Shown here: positions 28,768 through 37,137 of the stretch, in pieces
How the letters are laid out: every line of letters begins with the position of its first letter
Numbering within the stretch: the stretch's first letter is position 1
Origin: AP-15 sp963747735
Lineage (GTDB): Bacteria > Pseudomonadota > Alphaproteobacteria > ATCC43930 > CGMCC-115725
Direction of reading: 5' to 3'
Assembly: GCA_963747735.1 (NCBI GenBank)
Contig: CAVVGE010000001.1
Coordinates: forward strand, 558,001 to 622,000
Length of the DNA: 64,000 nucleotides
The notes under the pieces: generated by a model
Seen by the model: the letters and a program-made list of their open reading frames with translations, nothing else
Databases searched by the model: none
What the model was told of the DNA's origin: nothing
Program-made: the position numbers and the translations under genes

Positions 28768-29907
28768 GACCGGTTGAAGGCCGGCATCACCTCGCGGGCG
28801 AAGCGGCGCAGCTGGTCCTTGAACTCGTCGGGCGGCAGCCCTTCGGCCCAATGGACCATAAAATCCTCGAGCCCCGGATATTTCGCCTCGATCGATTTGA
28901 TGCCGTCGATGACCTCGCCCGGCGGGCCGCAGAACCACGCCTTTTGCGCGACCCCGTCGGCGAGCGAGGGGACGCGCGACGGCGCCCCCGGCGTCCCCCA
29001 GGTGCGGCCCTCCTCGTCGGCGTAGCGGACAAAGCCGAAGGGCGCGAACCATTTGTAGCGCTCGTCATGCGACGGCTCGACCCGGCGCATCGCCTCTTCC
29101 TTGCTGGCGGCGAGGTAGAGGCCGGCGCCCCAGATCATGTCCTGCCCGAGCGCGACCTCGCGGCCGTGGCGCAAACAGGCGGTATGAAACGCCCGCACCA
29201 CATCGTCGAGGATCTTTTCGCCGTTCAAGCGTCACCATCGCCTTCAGCCCGTTTTTCGCCATCAGGTCGATGGTGCGGCCGCTGGCGATCGGCATCCACA
29301 CCTCGACCGGCAGATGCTTTGGCCGCGGCACCATCGTGATCTCGTCGAGCTGATAGCCGCGATAAGGGACGGGCGGCGGGCATTGGTAATACTTGCCCTG
29401 GTGGCGGAACGATTCCTGGTTGAAGCATTTGAGCAGCAGCTCCAGCCCTTCCTCGAAAATCGCGCGGTTGGCGTCGGTGTCGAGCAAGGGTGCGCCGAAG
29501 CTCTCGACCTCGCGGGTGTGATAGCCGCGGCCGACCCCCATGATCACCCTTCCGTCGGTGACGATGTCGGCCATCGCATAATCCTCGGCGAGCCGGATCG
29601 GGTGCCACATCGGCAGGATGTTGAAGGCGCAGCCGAATTTGAGGCGCTTTGTCTGGGTGGCGAGCCAGAGCCCGAGCTGGACCAGGTTGGGCAGGCACTC
29701 GTAGCCCTCGTGCTGGAAATGGTGCTCGGCGGTCCACAGCGCGTAATAGCCTTCCTCGTCCATGACTTGGGCCACGTCGCGCGACGTTTCAAAGACCTCG
29801 GAAAGCCGGTCGTTGGAGTAGCGCCGGTCGTTCGCCGGGGTGCCCCGGAGGCCGATATTGTCGAGTGCGATCTGGCCGACATAGAGCGCGTGGAAGCGTT
29901 TGATCAT
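28764..29907 (-). pseudogene. LLM-class flavin-dependent oxidoreductase, one-base frameshift
   Basis: Luciferase-like monooxygenase family. The first ~226 residues (MIKRFHALYVGQIALDN, WTAEHHFQ, VIMGVGRGYH) are in one frame to GLKAMVTL, after which reading must shift at about 29226 (CTTGAAC) to continue NGEKILDDVVRAFHTA through REVMPAFNRS. Dropping one T gives the expected CTG AAC. The span of 1144 bases is one over a multiple of three. It couples with the PPOX gene downstream. Substrate unknown. Confidence 0.85.
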
Positions 29908-30051
29908 GGTGCCGTCAAACCTCGTGCGGCGGGAAAGGGGCGCCCGCCCTGGAATTGCCGTTCGAATCCTGAACCGGCTGCGCCCCGCGGTCAATCCGGC
30001 TGCGTCCTGTCCGTATCGCCGACGGACCGTGCGTAAATTCTCCCGCCGCAG

Positions 30052-30068
30052 TGTCGCAATCTTTGACA
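30052..30068 (+). promoter_or_regulatory. 17-bp dyad, copy 1 (candidate enhancer site)
   Basis: TGTCGCAATCTTTGACA. It shares TGTCG..ATNTTTGACA with copies 2 and 3; TGTC and GACA are inverted halves nine bases apart. It lies about 600 bases upstream of the sigma-54 promoter. Confidence 0.5.
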
Positions 30069-30286
30069 GGGGGGTCACCCCGCGGAGGCCCGAGGCTCGG
30101 GCGCGACAACTATTTTTGTCGGGGCAATCGGTCGTTGTCCCTTATTTCGATGTGCGGGAAAGCCCGCGGCGGGGCCAAAGGAGAGCTTACGTGGTCCAAG
30201 ATCAAAAAATTGACACAGGAGGCGCGGGCGCTGCGACGCCGCTTTGCCCGGTTTGACCGTTCCACTTGTAAAATCGACCGACACAG

Positions 30287-30303
30287 TGTCGGGATTTTTG
30301 ACA
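30287..30303 (+). promoter_or_regulatory. 17-bp dyad, copy 2 (candidate enhancer site)
   Basis: TGTCGGGATTTTTGACA, a perfect TGTC-N9-GACA dyad. It overlaps the palindrome CCGACACAGTGTCGG. It is about 365 bases upstream of the sigma-54 promoter. Confidence 0.55.
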
Positions 30304-30569
30304 CCTGGATCAAAGGGTCCATCGCTGATCAGCTCGCTGCAACTGTACTCATCCCCCAACGTAAATCGTTGGCCTCGCCGCATCCCGTTCCGCGCCAAGG
30401 GAGTCACGTCAAGAAGACTTCGGCTGAATTGGATCGGGTCTTCGTGAGTGGTTTCGTGAATGACAAAATGACTAGTAAGAAATCGGCTTTTGTCTACGAC
30501 AAAACTACGAAATAATCGATGATTTCTCTGCCGCCAACCGCGGCCTGAAGAAGTCTGATTCCTCGGATC

Positions 30570-30586
30570 TGTCGGGATTTTTGGCA
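30570..30586 (+). promoter_or_regulatory. 17-bp dyad, copy 3 (candidate enhancer site)
   Basis: TGTCGGGATTTTTGGCA, differing from copy 2 at one position. Its centre is roughly 100 bases upstream of the predicted transcription start, the normal place for a sigma-54 activator site. Confidence 0.6.
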
Positions 30587-30651
30587 ACCGAAACCTCATG
30601 TTCTTGCGCATTAACCATTGAAAGCGGGACGGAGAAAGGAATCGGTCTTAG

Positions 30652-30667
30652 TGGCACGGATCTTGCT
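30652..30667 (+). promoter_or_regulatory. Sigma-54 (RpoN) promoter of PEP-CTERM gene
   Basis: TGGCACG, four bases, TTGCT. This is a full match to the -24/-12 consensus TGGCACG-N4-TTGCW. The start of transcription would be near 30679, about 38 bases before the ATG at 30717. Confidence 0.85.
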
Positions 30668-30716
30668 CAAGACTGGGTTAGGTCAAACTTTAATTGAGGA
30701 CGAGGAGATAGGGGCC

Positions 30717-31373
30717 ATGAGGGCAATGTTTTCCGTTTTCCTGGCGCTCGCGGCTGGGGTTTTCATAGCCGGTCCGGCACATGCGACCTTCATCCTGGAC
30801 ACGAGCTGCGGAGTATCGAAGTGCGACGCCGGCACTATGTTCTTTATCGACAATGCGAATAAAGATGTCTCGACCTTCACCGGCGCGGTCGGCGGGGCTG
30901 GCGGACCGGGGGTTAGCGTCGATACGACGGGGAATGTCGACACCGGGTCGGGTTTTGCCACGATCAAGCCGACGAAGGACGCTACCCTCACCGATCTGAT
31001 TTTCACACCGGCAGATGACACGCTTTTTAACGACTTCTCATTCCGCGGTCAGCTTGAATCGGACGGGTTTACCGGCACGTTAGATGTCACTTGGACCGAT
31101 AGTCTCGGAACAACGGGAACCATTACTTTCACCGGGGTCAAAGGACCGAATGCCGATTTCGACCGCCTCGGTATCGTGTCGACCGATGGCGAGACCCTGA
31201 AATCCGTGGAAATCAGCACTCCCGGGACAGAGAGCTTCAAGGAATTCAAGCAAGTCGAGTTTTCGTTTGCAAGTCCACCTGCGGTTCCCGAGCCGGCGAC
31301 GATCGCGCTCCTGGGCGGCGCGCTCGTATTGCTCGGTATCATGTGGCGCCGCCGGTCCAGCTCACCAAGCTGA
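30717..31373 (+). CDS. PEP-CTERM sorting domain protein
   Basis: A 218-residue exported protein. A signal peptide (MRAMFSVFLALAAGVFIAG, cut near AHA) is followed by a Thr/Gly/Asp-rich beta-type domain with an early Cys pair (TSCGVSKC). The C-terminal sorting signal is VPEPATIALL, a hydrophobic helix, then RRRSS. PEP-CTERM proteins are processed by exosortase and associated with exopolysaccharide. GAGGAG precedes the ATG. Control is probably by sigma-54 and a PrsR-type activator, from the upstream sites. A strong terminator follows. No exosortase gene is in the window. Confidence 0.9.
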   Translation: MRAMFSVFLALAAGVFIAGPAHATFILDTSCGVSKCDAGTMFFIDNANKDVSTFTGAVGGAGGPGVSVDTTGNVDTGSGFATIKPTKDATLTDLIFTPADDTLFNDFSFRGQLESDGFTGTLDVTWTDSLGTTGTITFTGVKGPNADFDRLGIVSTDGETLKSVEISTPGTESFKEFKQVEFSFASPPAVPEPATIALLGGALVLLGIMWRRRSSSPS

Positions 31374-31384
31374 TCTCGTGCGAG

Positions 31385-31413
31385 AAGCGCGGCCGATCCG
31401 GCCGCGCTTTTTT
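31385..31413 (+). terminator. Rho-independent terminator after PEP-CTERM gene
   Basis: AAGCGCGGCCG, three-base loop ATC, CGGCCGCGCTT, then a T run. A perfect 11-bp stem twelve bases after the stop codon, so the PEP-CTERM gene is probably monocistronic. Confidence 0.92.
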
Positions 31414-31485
31414 GTGCTGACCCGGGCACGGCCACCCTGGCACGGCCCTCGGCGCGTGCCCGGCTTCGGCGGCACTTTTTGCCGC

Positions 31486-32052
31486 TCAGCGGTTGCCGCC
31501 AGGGACCCAGAGCACGTCCCCGGCGCCATTGTCGTTGAGGCGGCGGCCGAGGACGAAGAGGTGATCGGAGAGGCGGTTCAGGTATTTGAGCGCCTCGGGA
31601 TTGACCGGCTCCGACAGGGCGAGCTCTGCGACGAGGCGCTCGGCGCGGCGCACGATGGTGCGCGCCAGGTGGAGATGGGCGGCGGCGGGGCTGCCGCCCG
31701 GCAGGATAAACGAGGCGAGCGGGGCAAGGACCGCATTCATCGCATCGATCTCATGCTCGAGACGCTCGACCTGGGCGGCGAGGATGCGCAAGGCGCCGGC
31801 CGCGCGCCGGCCGTCTTCGGGCGTGCACAGGTCCGCGCCGAGATCGAAGAGGTCGTTCTGGACACGGCCGAGCATCGCATCGGCCTCGGGATCGGCGCTG
31901 TGGAGGCGGGCGAGGCCGATCGCGGCGTTCGCCTCGTCGACGGTGCCATAGGCGGCGACGCGCAGCGCGTGCTTTGGCACCCGTGACCCGTCGCCGAGCG
32001 AGGTTTCGCCCTTGTCGCCGCCGCGGGTATAGATGCGGGTGAGGCGCACCAT
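31486..32052 (-). CDS. Cob(I)alamin adenosyltransferase, PduO/MMAB type
   Basis: A 188-residue enzyme transferring the adenosyl group of ATP to cob(I)alamin to form coenzyme B12. The ATP-binding N-terminus TRIYTRGGDKGETSL, YGTVDEANAAIG, and the C-terminal NPEALKYLNRLSDHLFVLGRRLN are all typical of the PduO type. It lies 20 bases downstream of a small membrane-protein gene on the same strand. It complements cobS/cobT in the same window, suggesting B12 synthesis and use. Confidence 0.93.
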   Translation of the reverse strand: MVRLTRIYTRGGDKGETSLGDGSRVPKHALRVAAYGTVDEANAAIGLARLHSADPEADAMLGRVQNDLFDLGADLCTPEDGRRAAGALRILAAQVERLEHEIDAMNAVLAPLASFILPGGSPAAAHLHLARTIVRRAERLVAELALSEPVNPEALKYLNRLSDHLFVLGRRLNDNGAGDVLWVPGGNR

Positions 32053-32072
32053 TCGAATTCAGCGGCCGGGGC

Positions 32073-32264
32073 TCAGCGATGGCCGAGCAGCATCAGGATC
32101 GCCAGGAGCAGCAACGCCAGGCCCTGCATGACGACGCGCGCCTGCATCAGCTTGTTCGAGCGCTGCGGGTTGCCGCCGCGCAGCATCGTCGCGATGCCAA
32201 AGCCGAGCACGGTCAAGACGCCGAGCAGGGCGAGCACGAGCAAAAGCGTCACAAAAGCGGTCAT
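32073..32264 (-). CDS. Twin transmembrane HIG1-like small protein
   Basis: 63 residues with two membrane helices (about 4-27 and 45-60) joined by a polar loop with GGNPQRSNKLMQARVVMQG, the conserved pattern of HIG1-domain twin-membrane proteins often found before the adenosyltransferase gene in alphaproteobacteria. HIG1 proteins associate with respiratory oxidases in mitochondria; the bacterial role is not established. Stop is 20 bases before the adenosyltransferase start. Confidence 0.75.
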   Translation of the reverse strand: MTAFVTLLLVLALLGVLTVLGFGIATMLRGGNPQRSNKLMQARVVMQGLALLLLAILMLLGHR

Positions 32265-32344
32265 CCGCCGAATATGGACCCGCCGCCCGGTGGCGGCCAG
32301 GGGTGATGTCGTCCAGGCGGTGGCGGCCGGGCGCCCGGTGGCAG

Positions 32345-32382
32345 CCCCCTCCCCTCCCTCACCCTCCGCTCGCAGGGGAGGG
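32345..32382. repeat. GC-rich palindrome (family 1, short form)
   Basis: CCCCTCCCCTCCC on the left and GGGGAGGG on the right around CCGCTCG. It lies between the HIG1-like gene and the 3' end of the CaiB gene, and resembles the palindromes at 2534, 24603 and 56399. Confidence 0.55.
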
Positions 32383-32392
32383 AAATGGCAGA

Positions 32393-33571
32393 TCAGATGA
32401 TGCGGTTGCGGCGCAGGCGGGCGATCTCGTCCGCGGCATAGCCGAGCTCTCGCAGGATGGCGTCGCTATCGGCGCCGAGATCGGGGGCCGGGCGGTGGAG
32501 GCGGCACGGCGCCGCGGCGAATTTGATCGGGAAGCCGAGCATCGCGACCTCGCCGTGCCCCGGATGCTGGGCGCGCACCACCATCTCCTGGTCGATCGTC
32601 TGCGGGTCGGCGAAGACTTCGGCGAGGCCCTTGACCCGGTCGCACGGGACGCCGGCGGTGTTGAGCTTGTCGATCCAATAATCGCTGGTGTGGCCGGCGA
32701 GCCGCGCCTCGATCGCGGCGTTGACCGCCGCCCGGTGCTCGACCCGCAGGTCGTTTGTCCGAAATTCCGGCCGGTCGCGCAATTCGGGCAATTCCAGCGC
32801 GTCGAGGAGCCGCTGATAGGATTGCTCCTGGCTCGGGGCGATCGCGATCTCGCCGTCCTTGGTGCGAAACATGCCGTAGGGTGCCACGATCGCGTGGTCG
32901 TTGCCGGTGCGCGGCGGTGCTGCACCGGTCGCCAGACAGTTGGCGGCGAGAAAGCCGAGCATGCCGATCATCGCGTTGTTGAGGCTCGCGCCGACGGTCT
33001 CGCCTTCGCCGGTGCGGGCGCGGCGGACGAGTGCCGCGCAAATGCCGAGCGAGCCCTGAAGCCCGGCGACGAGGTCGGCGATCGGCGGGCCGGCGCGCAT
33101 CGGGGCGCCTTCGGGCTCGCCGGTCGTGCTCATAAAGCCGCTCATCGCCTGGGCGATGAAATCGAAGGACGGCCGGTCGCGATAGGGGCCGGTCGCGCCA
33201 AAACCGGTGAGGTGGCAATAGACGAGGCCGGGATTGAGCGCCCGGCGCCGCGCGGCGCCGAAACCGATCGCGTCGAGCACGCCGGGCCGGAAATTTTCGA
33301 CCAGCACATCGGCGCGCGCGATCAGCTTTGCCAAGATGCCGCAGCCTTCGGGATTGCGCAGATCGAGCGTCAACGACCGCTTGTTGCGGTTGAACGCGGC
33401 GAAATACCAGCTGAGCCCGTCGCGCACCGCGCCCTGCCGCCGGACCGGGTCGCCGGTGCCCGGCGGCTCGACCTTGATCACCTCGGCGCCCATATCGGCG
33501 AGCAGCATCGAGCAATAGGGCCCGGCGAGGATGCGGGTCAGATCGACCACGCGAATTCCCGACAATTGCAC
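32393..33571 (-). CDS. CaiB/BaiF family CoA-transferase
   Basis: A 392-residue class III CoA-transferase. It has the N-terminal RVVDLTRILAGPYCSMLLAD, GAEVIKVEPP, NRNKRSLTLDLR, and FIAQAMSGFMSTTGEPEG. The GTG start at 33571 is preceded by AAGGAG, and extending further gives no conserved sequence. Family members move CoA between carboxylic acids (oxalate, carnitine, mesaconate, bile or aromatic acids). It is followed downstream by a palindrome and stands alone, so the acid substrate is unknown. Confidence 0.9.
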   Translation of the reverse strand: MQLSGIRVVDLTRILAGPYCSMLLADMGAEVIKVEPPGTGDPVRRQGAVRDGLSWYFAAFNRNKRSLTLDLRNPEGCGILAKLIARADVLVENFRPGVLDAIGFGAARRRALNPGLVYCHLTGFGATGPYRDRPSFDFIAQAMSGFMSTTGEPEGAPMRAGPPIADLVAGLQGSLGICAALVRRARTGEGETVGASLNNAMIGMLGFLAANCLATGAAPPRTGNDHAIVAPYGMFRTKDGEIAIAPSQEQSYQRLLDALELPELRDRPEFRTNDLRVEHRAAVNAAIEARLAGHTSDYWIDKLNTAGVPCDRVKGLAEVFADPQTIDQEMVVRAQHPGHGEVAMLGFPIKFAAAPCRLHRPAPDLGADSDAILRELGYAADEIARLRRNRII

Positions 33572-33665
33572 GCTCGGCTCCTTCCCGATAGCGTCGCGCG
33601 GTTGCGCGCAAACGGGACGCCCTTGCGGCGCCGAGATGTGACGATGGCGGCTTCGCCCGTATCGC

Positions 33666-34844
33666 TCAGAAGCCGGGCGCGGCGGCGTAGACCGCTTTTT
33701 CAAAGCGGTCGAACACCTCGAGCGCCTTTTGATCGGCAAACGGGAGCAGCTGCATCAGGATGACCCCGGCAATCCCCGCCTGGGGGTCGATCCAGAAATA
33801 GGTGTTGCCGAGCCCGGCCCAGGCGAGGCTGCCGGCCCCCCTGCCGCCGGGCACCGGCTCGGTCGAGATCATAAAGCCGAGCCCCCATTTTTTGACCATG
33901 CCGGGGAAGAACTCGGCGTCGTTCGAAGAGGCCGGCATCGCCGTGCGCAGCAATTGCACATCGAGGTCGCCCATCGCGTTCTGCGCCATCAGCCGCACGG
34001 TTTCGGGCTTCAGCACCGGCCGGCCGTCCCGGGCGCGGCCGTCATTCAAGAAAATCTGCGCAAAAGCGAGATAGTCCGCCGCCGTCGCATAGAGCCCGCC
34101 ACCGCCCATCTCGAACTCGGGCTCCTGCGGGATTTCGAACGGGATCGGCGCGAGGCTGCCCTCGGCATTGCGCGCATGCATGCCGGCGAGCCGTCGGCGG
34201 CGCTCCGGGGTCAGCTTGAAGCCGGCGTCCTTCATGCCGATCGGGGCGAACAGATGCTCGGCGAAATAATCGCCGAGGCGCTGGCCGCTCACCCGCTCGA
34301 CCGCCTTGCCGACCCAGTCGATATTGATGCCGTACTCCCATTTGTCGCCGGGATCGAAGCCGAGCGGCAGCAGCAAAGCCGCATTCTGGCAGGTGATGAT
34401 GTCTGGGAGGCCGGTCTTTTCCGCGTAGCGGCCGAGATCGGCGTTCCAGATCGTATAGCCAAAGCCGGCGGTGTGGGTGATCAGATGGCGCAATGCGATC
34501 GGCCGCCGCGCCGGCCGCAGCCGCGGCTCGCCCGCCGTGTCGAACCCTTCGAGCACCTTGGGCTCCACGAGCTCGGGCAACACTGCGCCGATGGGCGCGT
34601 CGAGCGCGAGCTTGCCTTGCTCGACGAGCTGCATCGCCGCGGTCGAGGTCACCGCCTTTGTCATCGAGGCGATCCAGAAGACCGTGTCCGCGCTCATCGG
34701 CGCACCGCCCTCGAGCGCGCGCGTGCCGAAAGCGCCCTCGTAAACCGGCCCGGCCCGCGTCGCAGCCGTCGCCACCACCCCCGGCACATCGCCGCGGGTC
34801 GCAGCCTCGTCGAGCACCCGATCGATCTGCGGCATAGAGCGCAT
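33666..34844 (-). CDS. Beta-lactamase-fold serine hydrolase (class C/EstB-like)
   Basis: A 392-residue member of the beta-lactamase/esterase family. The nucleophile motif is S60-M-T-K63 in FWIASMTKAVTS, Tyr171 lies in KWEYGINIDWVG, and HLITHTAGFGY is present. No signal peptide is visible, favouring a cytoplasmic esterase or amidase over an antibiotic-resistance enzyme. The start at 34844 has GAGGGAGAG upstream. It may be coupled to the amidohydrolase upstream, 73 bases away. Substrate unknown. Confidence 0.87.
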   Translation of the reverse strand: MRSMPQIDRVLDEAATRGDVPGVVATAATRAGPVYEGAFGTRALEGGAPMSADTVFWIASMTKAVTSTAAMQLVEQGKLALDAPIGAVLPELVEPKVLEGFDTAGEPRLRPARRPIALRHLITHTAGFGYTIWNADLGRYAEKTGLPDIITCQNAALLLPLGFDPGDKWEYGINIDWVGKAVERVSGQRLGDYFAEHLFAPIGMKDAGFKLTPERRRRLAGMHARNAEGSLAPIPFEIPQEPEFEMGGGGLYATAADYLAFAQIFLNDGRARDGRPVLKPETVRLMAQNAMGDLDVQLLRTAMPASSNDAEFFPGMVKKWGLGFMISTEPVPGGRGAGSLAWAGLGNTYFWIDPQAGIAGVILMQLLPFADQKALEVFDRFEKAVYAAAPGF

Positions 34845-34917
34845 CGCCACTCTCCCTCGCCAGCCTCGCTTCAACTATACCCGGCCGCAACTATACCCGG
34901 CCGCCGCGCCGGCGCAC

Positions 34918-36411
34918 TCAACCGGGGTTGCGGACATAGCCGTAGCGCAGATTGCTGCGGCCGGGGCCGTTGGCGAGATAATCCGCCTTCATTTCCGCAA
35001 AGCGGTCGGGCTGGGCGAGCTCGGCGTGCTGCGGGAAGCTGTAGAGCCGCGCCGCGTTGCCGCCGAAGATCGCGTTCTTGACCGGGCCGTCGGCCGGGCC
35101 CAGCGGCTTGTAGGCGTATTTCTTTTGCATGTCCTCGGGGATTTCGAGGCGGCGCAGCCCCTCGATCTGCCATTGCGGCGCGCCGGTCCAGACCGCGTCG
35201 GTGCCCCAAACCACACGATCGGCGCCGAGCCCCTTGACCAGCATCCCCATCAGCGCCGCGGCGAGGCGCGGCTCGGCCACCGCGGTCCAGGCAAAAATCT
35301 GCCCCAAATCGCCGTAAACATTGGTGACGCCGTATTTCTCGGGGATTTCGGCGAGGTCGCTGGTCCACGAGCTGCGCCCGGTGTCGTTGAACTCGGCCAT
35401 GCCTTCGGCCGGGGTGCCGCCGACCCAGCGATAGGCCGAGTGGTAGACGAGGAAATTCAATTGCGGCCAGTCCTTCGCCGCCTTGCCGATATCGCTGACA
35501 TCGGCATAGGGGCGCAGCCGCGGGAACTGCTTTTCGACGCCGGGCGCGAACAGGCCTTTGTGGATGCAGACATTCTTGATGCCCGACTTGGCCGCCTTTT
35601 CATAGAACGGGTACATCAGCTTTTCGTCGTCGGCATGCCACGGCCAATGGGCCAATTCCTTGTGGGTATTGTCGCCGACGGTGTAGCCCTTCCACGAATC
35701 GGGCTTATAGACTTCGATCGCCTGGTCCACCTGGTCGAGCCAGCCGGGCTGGCCCGGGGTGATCGTGAAATGCGCCATCATCCGCCGCGAGCCGAACATC
35801 TTGTTGACTTTTTCACGGGTGGCGAAGACTTGCGCCTGCGGGATGAACCAGTCCTGCGGCACATCCGACGGCGAATTCGACAACAGCGCCACCTTGGTGT
35901 CGCTGTCCATGTAAAGCTCTTTGATGTAGTTCGCGTATTTGAGATCGTCAATGGTCTGCTCGCCGGTCAGCTCCTTGTTCCAGCCGAGCTTGCCGAAGGA
36001 GTTGCGCATCTTGACAAAGCCCAGGAGCCGGGTGTCGTCGCGCAAAAAATGCGTATGGCCGTCGATGACCAGCTGGCCGGACAGCGCGTTCGCCCGCTGA
36101 TTGGCGAGGTCGGGGGTCGCCGCCTCGGCGATGCTGGCGTCGAAAATGTGCCCGAACACCTGGTTCAACGCGACAAACGAGGCCGCCATGCCTGCCGCGG
36201 TCTGAAAAAACCGCCGTCGCGACAGGCCCTGACGCCGCGCCAGACGGTCGCTGATCTCCTTGAGCCGCGCCTCGACCTCGCGCTGCTTTTCGGTTTGCGG
36301 CACCGGCATATATTCGTCGCTCGACACGATCTGGGTCGGCACCGGCGATGGAAACGATGATGTTTCCGCCGGCAGCAATTCGCTCAACTGTTCGTCGGTC
36401 AGCATCTTCAT
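34918..36411 (-). CDS. Tat-exported amidohydrolase family protein
   Basis: A 497-residue protein. Unusually, about 63 residues precede the twin-arginine motif SRRRFFQTAAG (64-74), which is followed by a hydrophobic stretch and EAATPD. The hydrolase domain starts near 113 with the metal-binding H119-T-H121 in VIDGHTHFL, then LVYHSAYRW and GTDAVW. It resembles ACMSD-like decarboxylases/hydrolases. GGGAGGAAG precedes the start. The C-terminal FGGNAARLYSFP is the family ending, and a related ending occurs in the amidohydrolase at 37138. Substrate unknown. Confidence 0.85.
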   Translation of the reverse strand: MKMLTDEQLSELLPAETSSFPSPVPTQIVSSDEYMPVPQTEKQREVEARLKEISDRLARRQGLSRRRFFQTAAGMAASFVALNQVFGHIFDASIAEAATPDLANQRANALSGQLVIDGHTHFLRDDTRLLGFVKMRNSFGKLGWNKELTGEQTIDDLKYANYIKELYMDSDTKVALLSNSPSDVPQDWFIPQAQVFATREKVNKMFGSRRMMAHFTITPGQPGWLDQVDQAIEVYKPDSWKGYTVGDNTHKELAHWPWHADDEKLMYPFYEKAAKSGIKNVCIHKGLFAPGVEKQFPRLRPYADVSDIGKAAKDWPQLNFLVYHSAYRWVGGTPAEGMAEFNDTGRSSWTSDLAEIPEKYGVTNVYGDLGQIFAWTAVAEPRLAAALMGMLVKGLGADRVVWGTDAVWTGAPQWQIEGLRRLEIPEDMQKKYAYKPLGPADGPVKNAIFGGNAARLYSFPQHAELAQPDRFAEMKADYLANGPGRSNLRYGYVRNPG

Positions 36412-36453
36412 GTCTTCCTCCCTCGAGATTTTCCGGGCGCCGCCGCTCGGCGC

Positions 36454-36797
36454 CTACGGTCCATGTCCCCGCAGCAAAACTCCCAGGATGGCGATCGTCG
36501 CCGCCGCATTGATCCCGACCGCCCAGGTCAACATCGTGGACCGAGATGCCGACGTCCGAAAACGCGAGCCGACATCCGAATAGCGGGCATGCCGACCCGG
36601 CTGCGAAATTGGTCAAGCTCGTTTTCGAGATGGTCGAGCCGCGCCTCGACGTGGACAAGTCGAACTTCTATGCCTGCCAAGCCGATTTCGATCCCGGTAA
36701 ACCGGTTGTCATACTCGGCGAGCTCCTCGGCGGCGGCGATCGCGTCGTCTTCGGGCGCGCCTGCCGCTTTAAGCGCGTGGTAGGTTTTGGCCGGCAT
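36454..36797 (-). pseudogene. Coiled-coil protein with C-terminal membrane helix, copy 2, frame-broken
   Basis: Starts MPAKTYHALKAAGAPEDDA and runs through a heptad-like region (EELAEYDNRFTGIEI ... LDHLENELDQF). The frame then ends at 36528, but a different frame immediately gives a membrane helix, TWAVGINAAATIAILGVLL, to TAG at 36454. The 344-base span is not a multiple of three. It is a close relative of the neighbouring copy 1 (36668-37120). Such coiled-coil plus terminal-helix proteins are common in proteobacteria and of unknown role. Confidence 0.55.
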
Positions 36798-37120
36798 GAT
36801 CGCCATGCGTCATGCCTGTAGCGCGGTCGCGTCGGCACTTCAAGGTTCAAGAGCCGCGCGCCGGAAAAACCCGGCTTCCCACCGGACGTTGCAGCGAAGC
36901 GGGCATCTCGACTCGGGTAGAAGCGGATTTCCCGAGCGCGGTTGACGGTGAGGCTCGTCAGGCGGGTTTCCACGGCAATAAGCCTGCCATCGATGACCGC
37001 CAATCGATTTTCGATCGATGATAATCGGTTCTCGTAGTCGGCGAGTTCTTCGGCAGCGGCTTCCGCCCGCTCGTCGTTCACCCCAGCAGCTTTGAACGCA
37101 GCGTAGGTCTTTGCCAGCAT
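36668..37120 (-). CDS. Coiled-coil protein, copy 1, truncated and run into amidohydrolase remnant
   Basis: Starts MLAKTYAAFKAAGVNDERA with a coiled-coil region (EELADYENRLSSIENRLA) closely matching copy 2. After about residue 60 homology ends. From about 86 the frame enters a duplicated amidohydrolase end (ARLLNLEVPTRPR) and then runs out of frame through the start of copy 2 to 36668. The natural C-terminal membrane helix is missing, so the protein is probably non-functional or altered. It follows the ACMSD-like gene by 17 bases. Confidence 0.5.
   Translation of the reverse strand: MLAKTYAAFKAAGVNDERAEAAAEELADYENRLSSIENRLAVIDGRLIAVETRLTSLTVNRAREIRFYPSRDARFAATSGGKPGFSGARLLNLEVPTRPRYRHDAWRSCRPKPTTRLKRQARPKTTRSPPPRSSPSMTTGLPGSKSAWQA
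36818..36862 (-). pseudogene. Duplicate of the 3' end of the ACMSD-like amidohydrolase gene
   Basis: Encodes ARLLNLEVPTRPR against ARLLNLEVPPRPR at the true end (37138-37176), with the nucleotides largely the same and the intergenic bases down to the next ATG also alike. The stop codon region has gained two bases (TAG-GC becomes TACAGGC). So the unit of gene end plus coiled-coil gene occurs twice in tandem. Confidence 0.8.
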
Positions 37121-37137
37121 AATCCCACAAGCGATGC

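Larger units (their letters stand above)
29908..30716. other. Long non-coding regulatory region upstream of PEP-CTERM gene
   Basis: An 0.8 kb stretch without a convincing gene; its composition drifts from the GC-rich average to AT-richer. It contains three copies of a 17-bp TGTC-N9-GACA-type dyad and a sigma-54 promoter, listed separately. Open frames here have no family resemblance and run across the dyads. It also has a perfect short palindrome, CCGACACAGTGTCGG (30279-30293), overlapping the middle dyad. Confidence 0.6.

Noticed and set aside
30051..30515. 154-codon open frame in the region before the PEP-CTERM gene
   Set aside because: No recognisable family, crosses the regulatory dyads, no ribosome binding site; better explained as non-coding.
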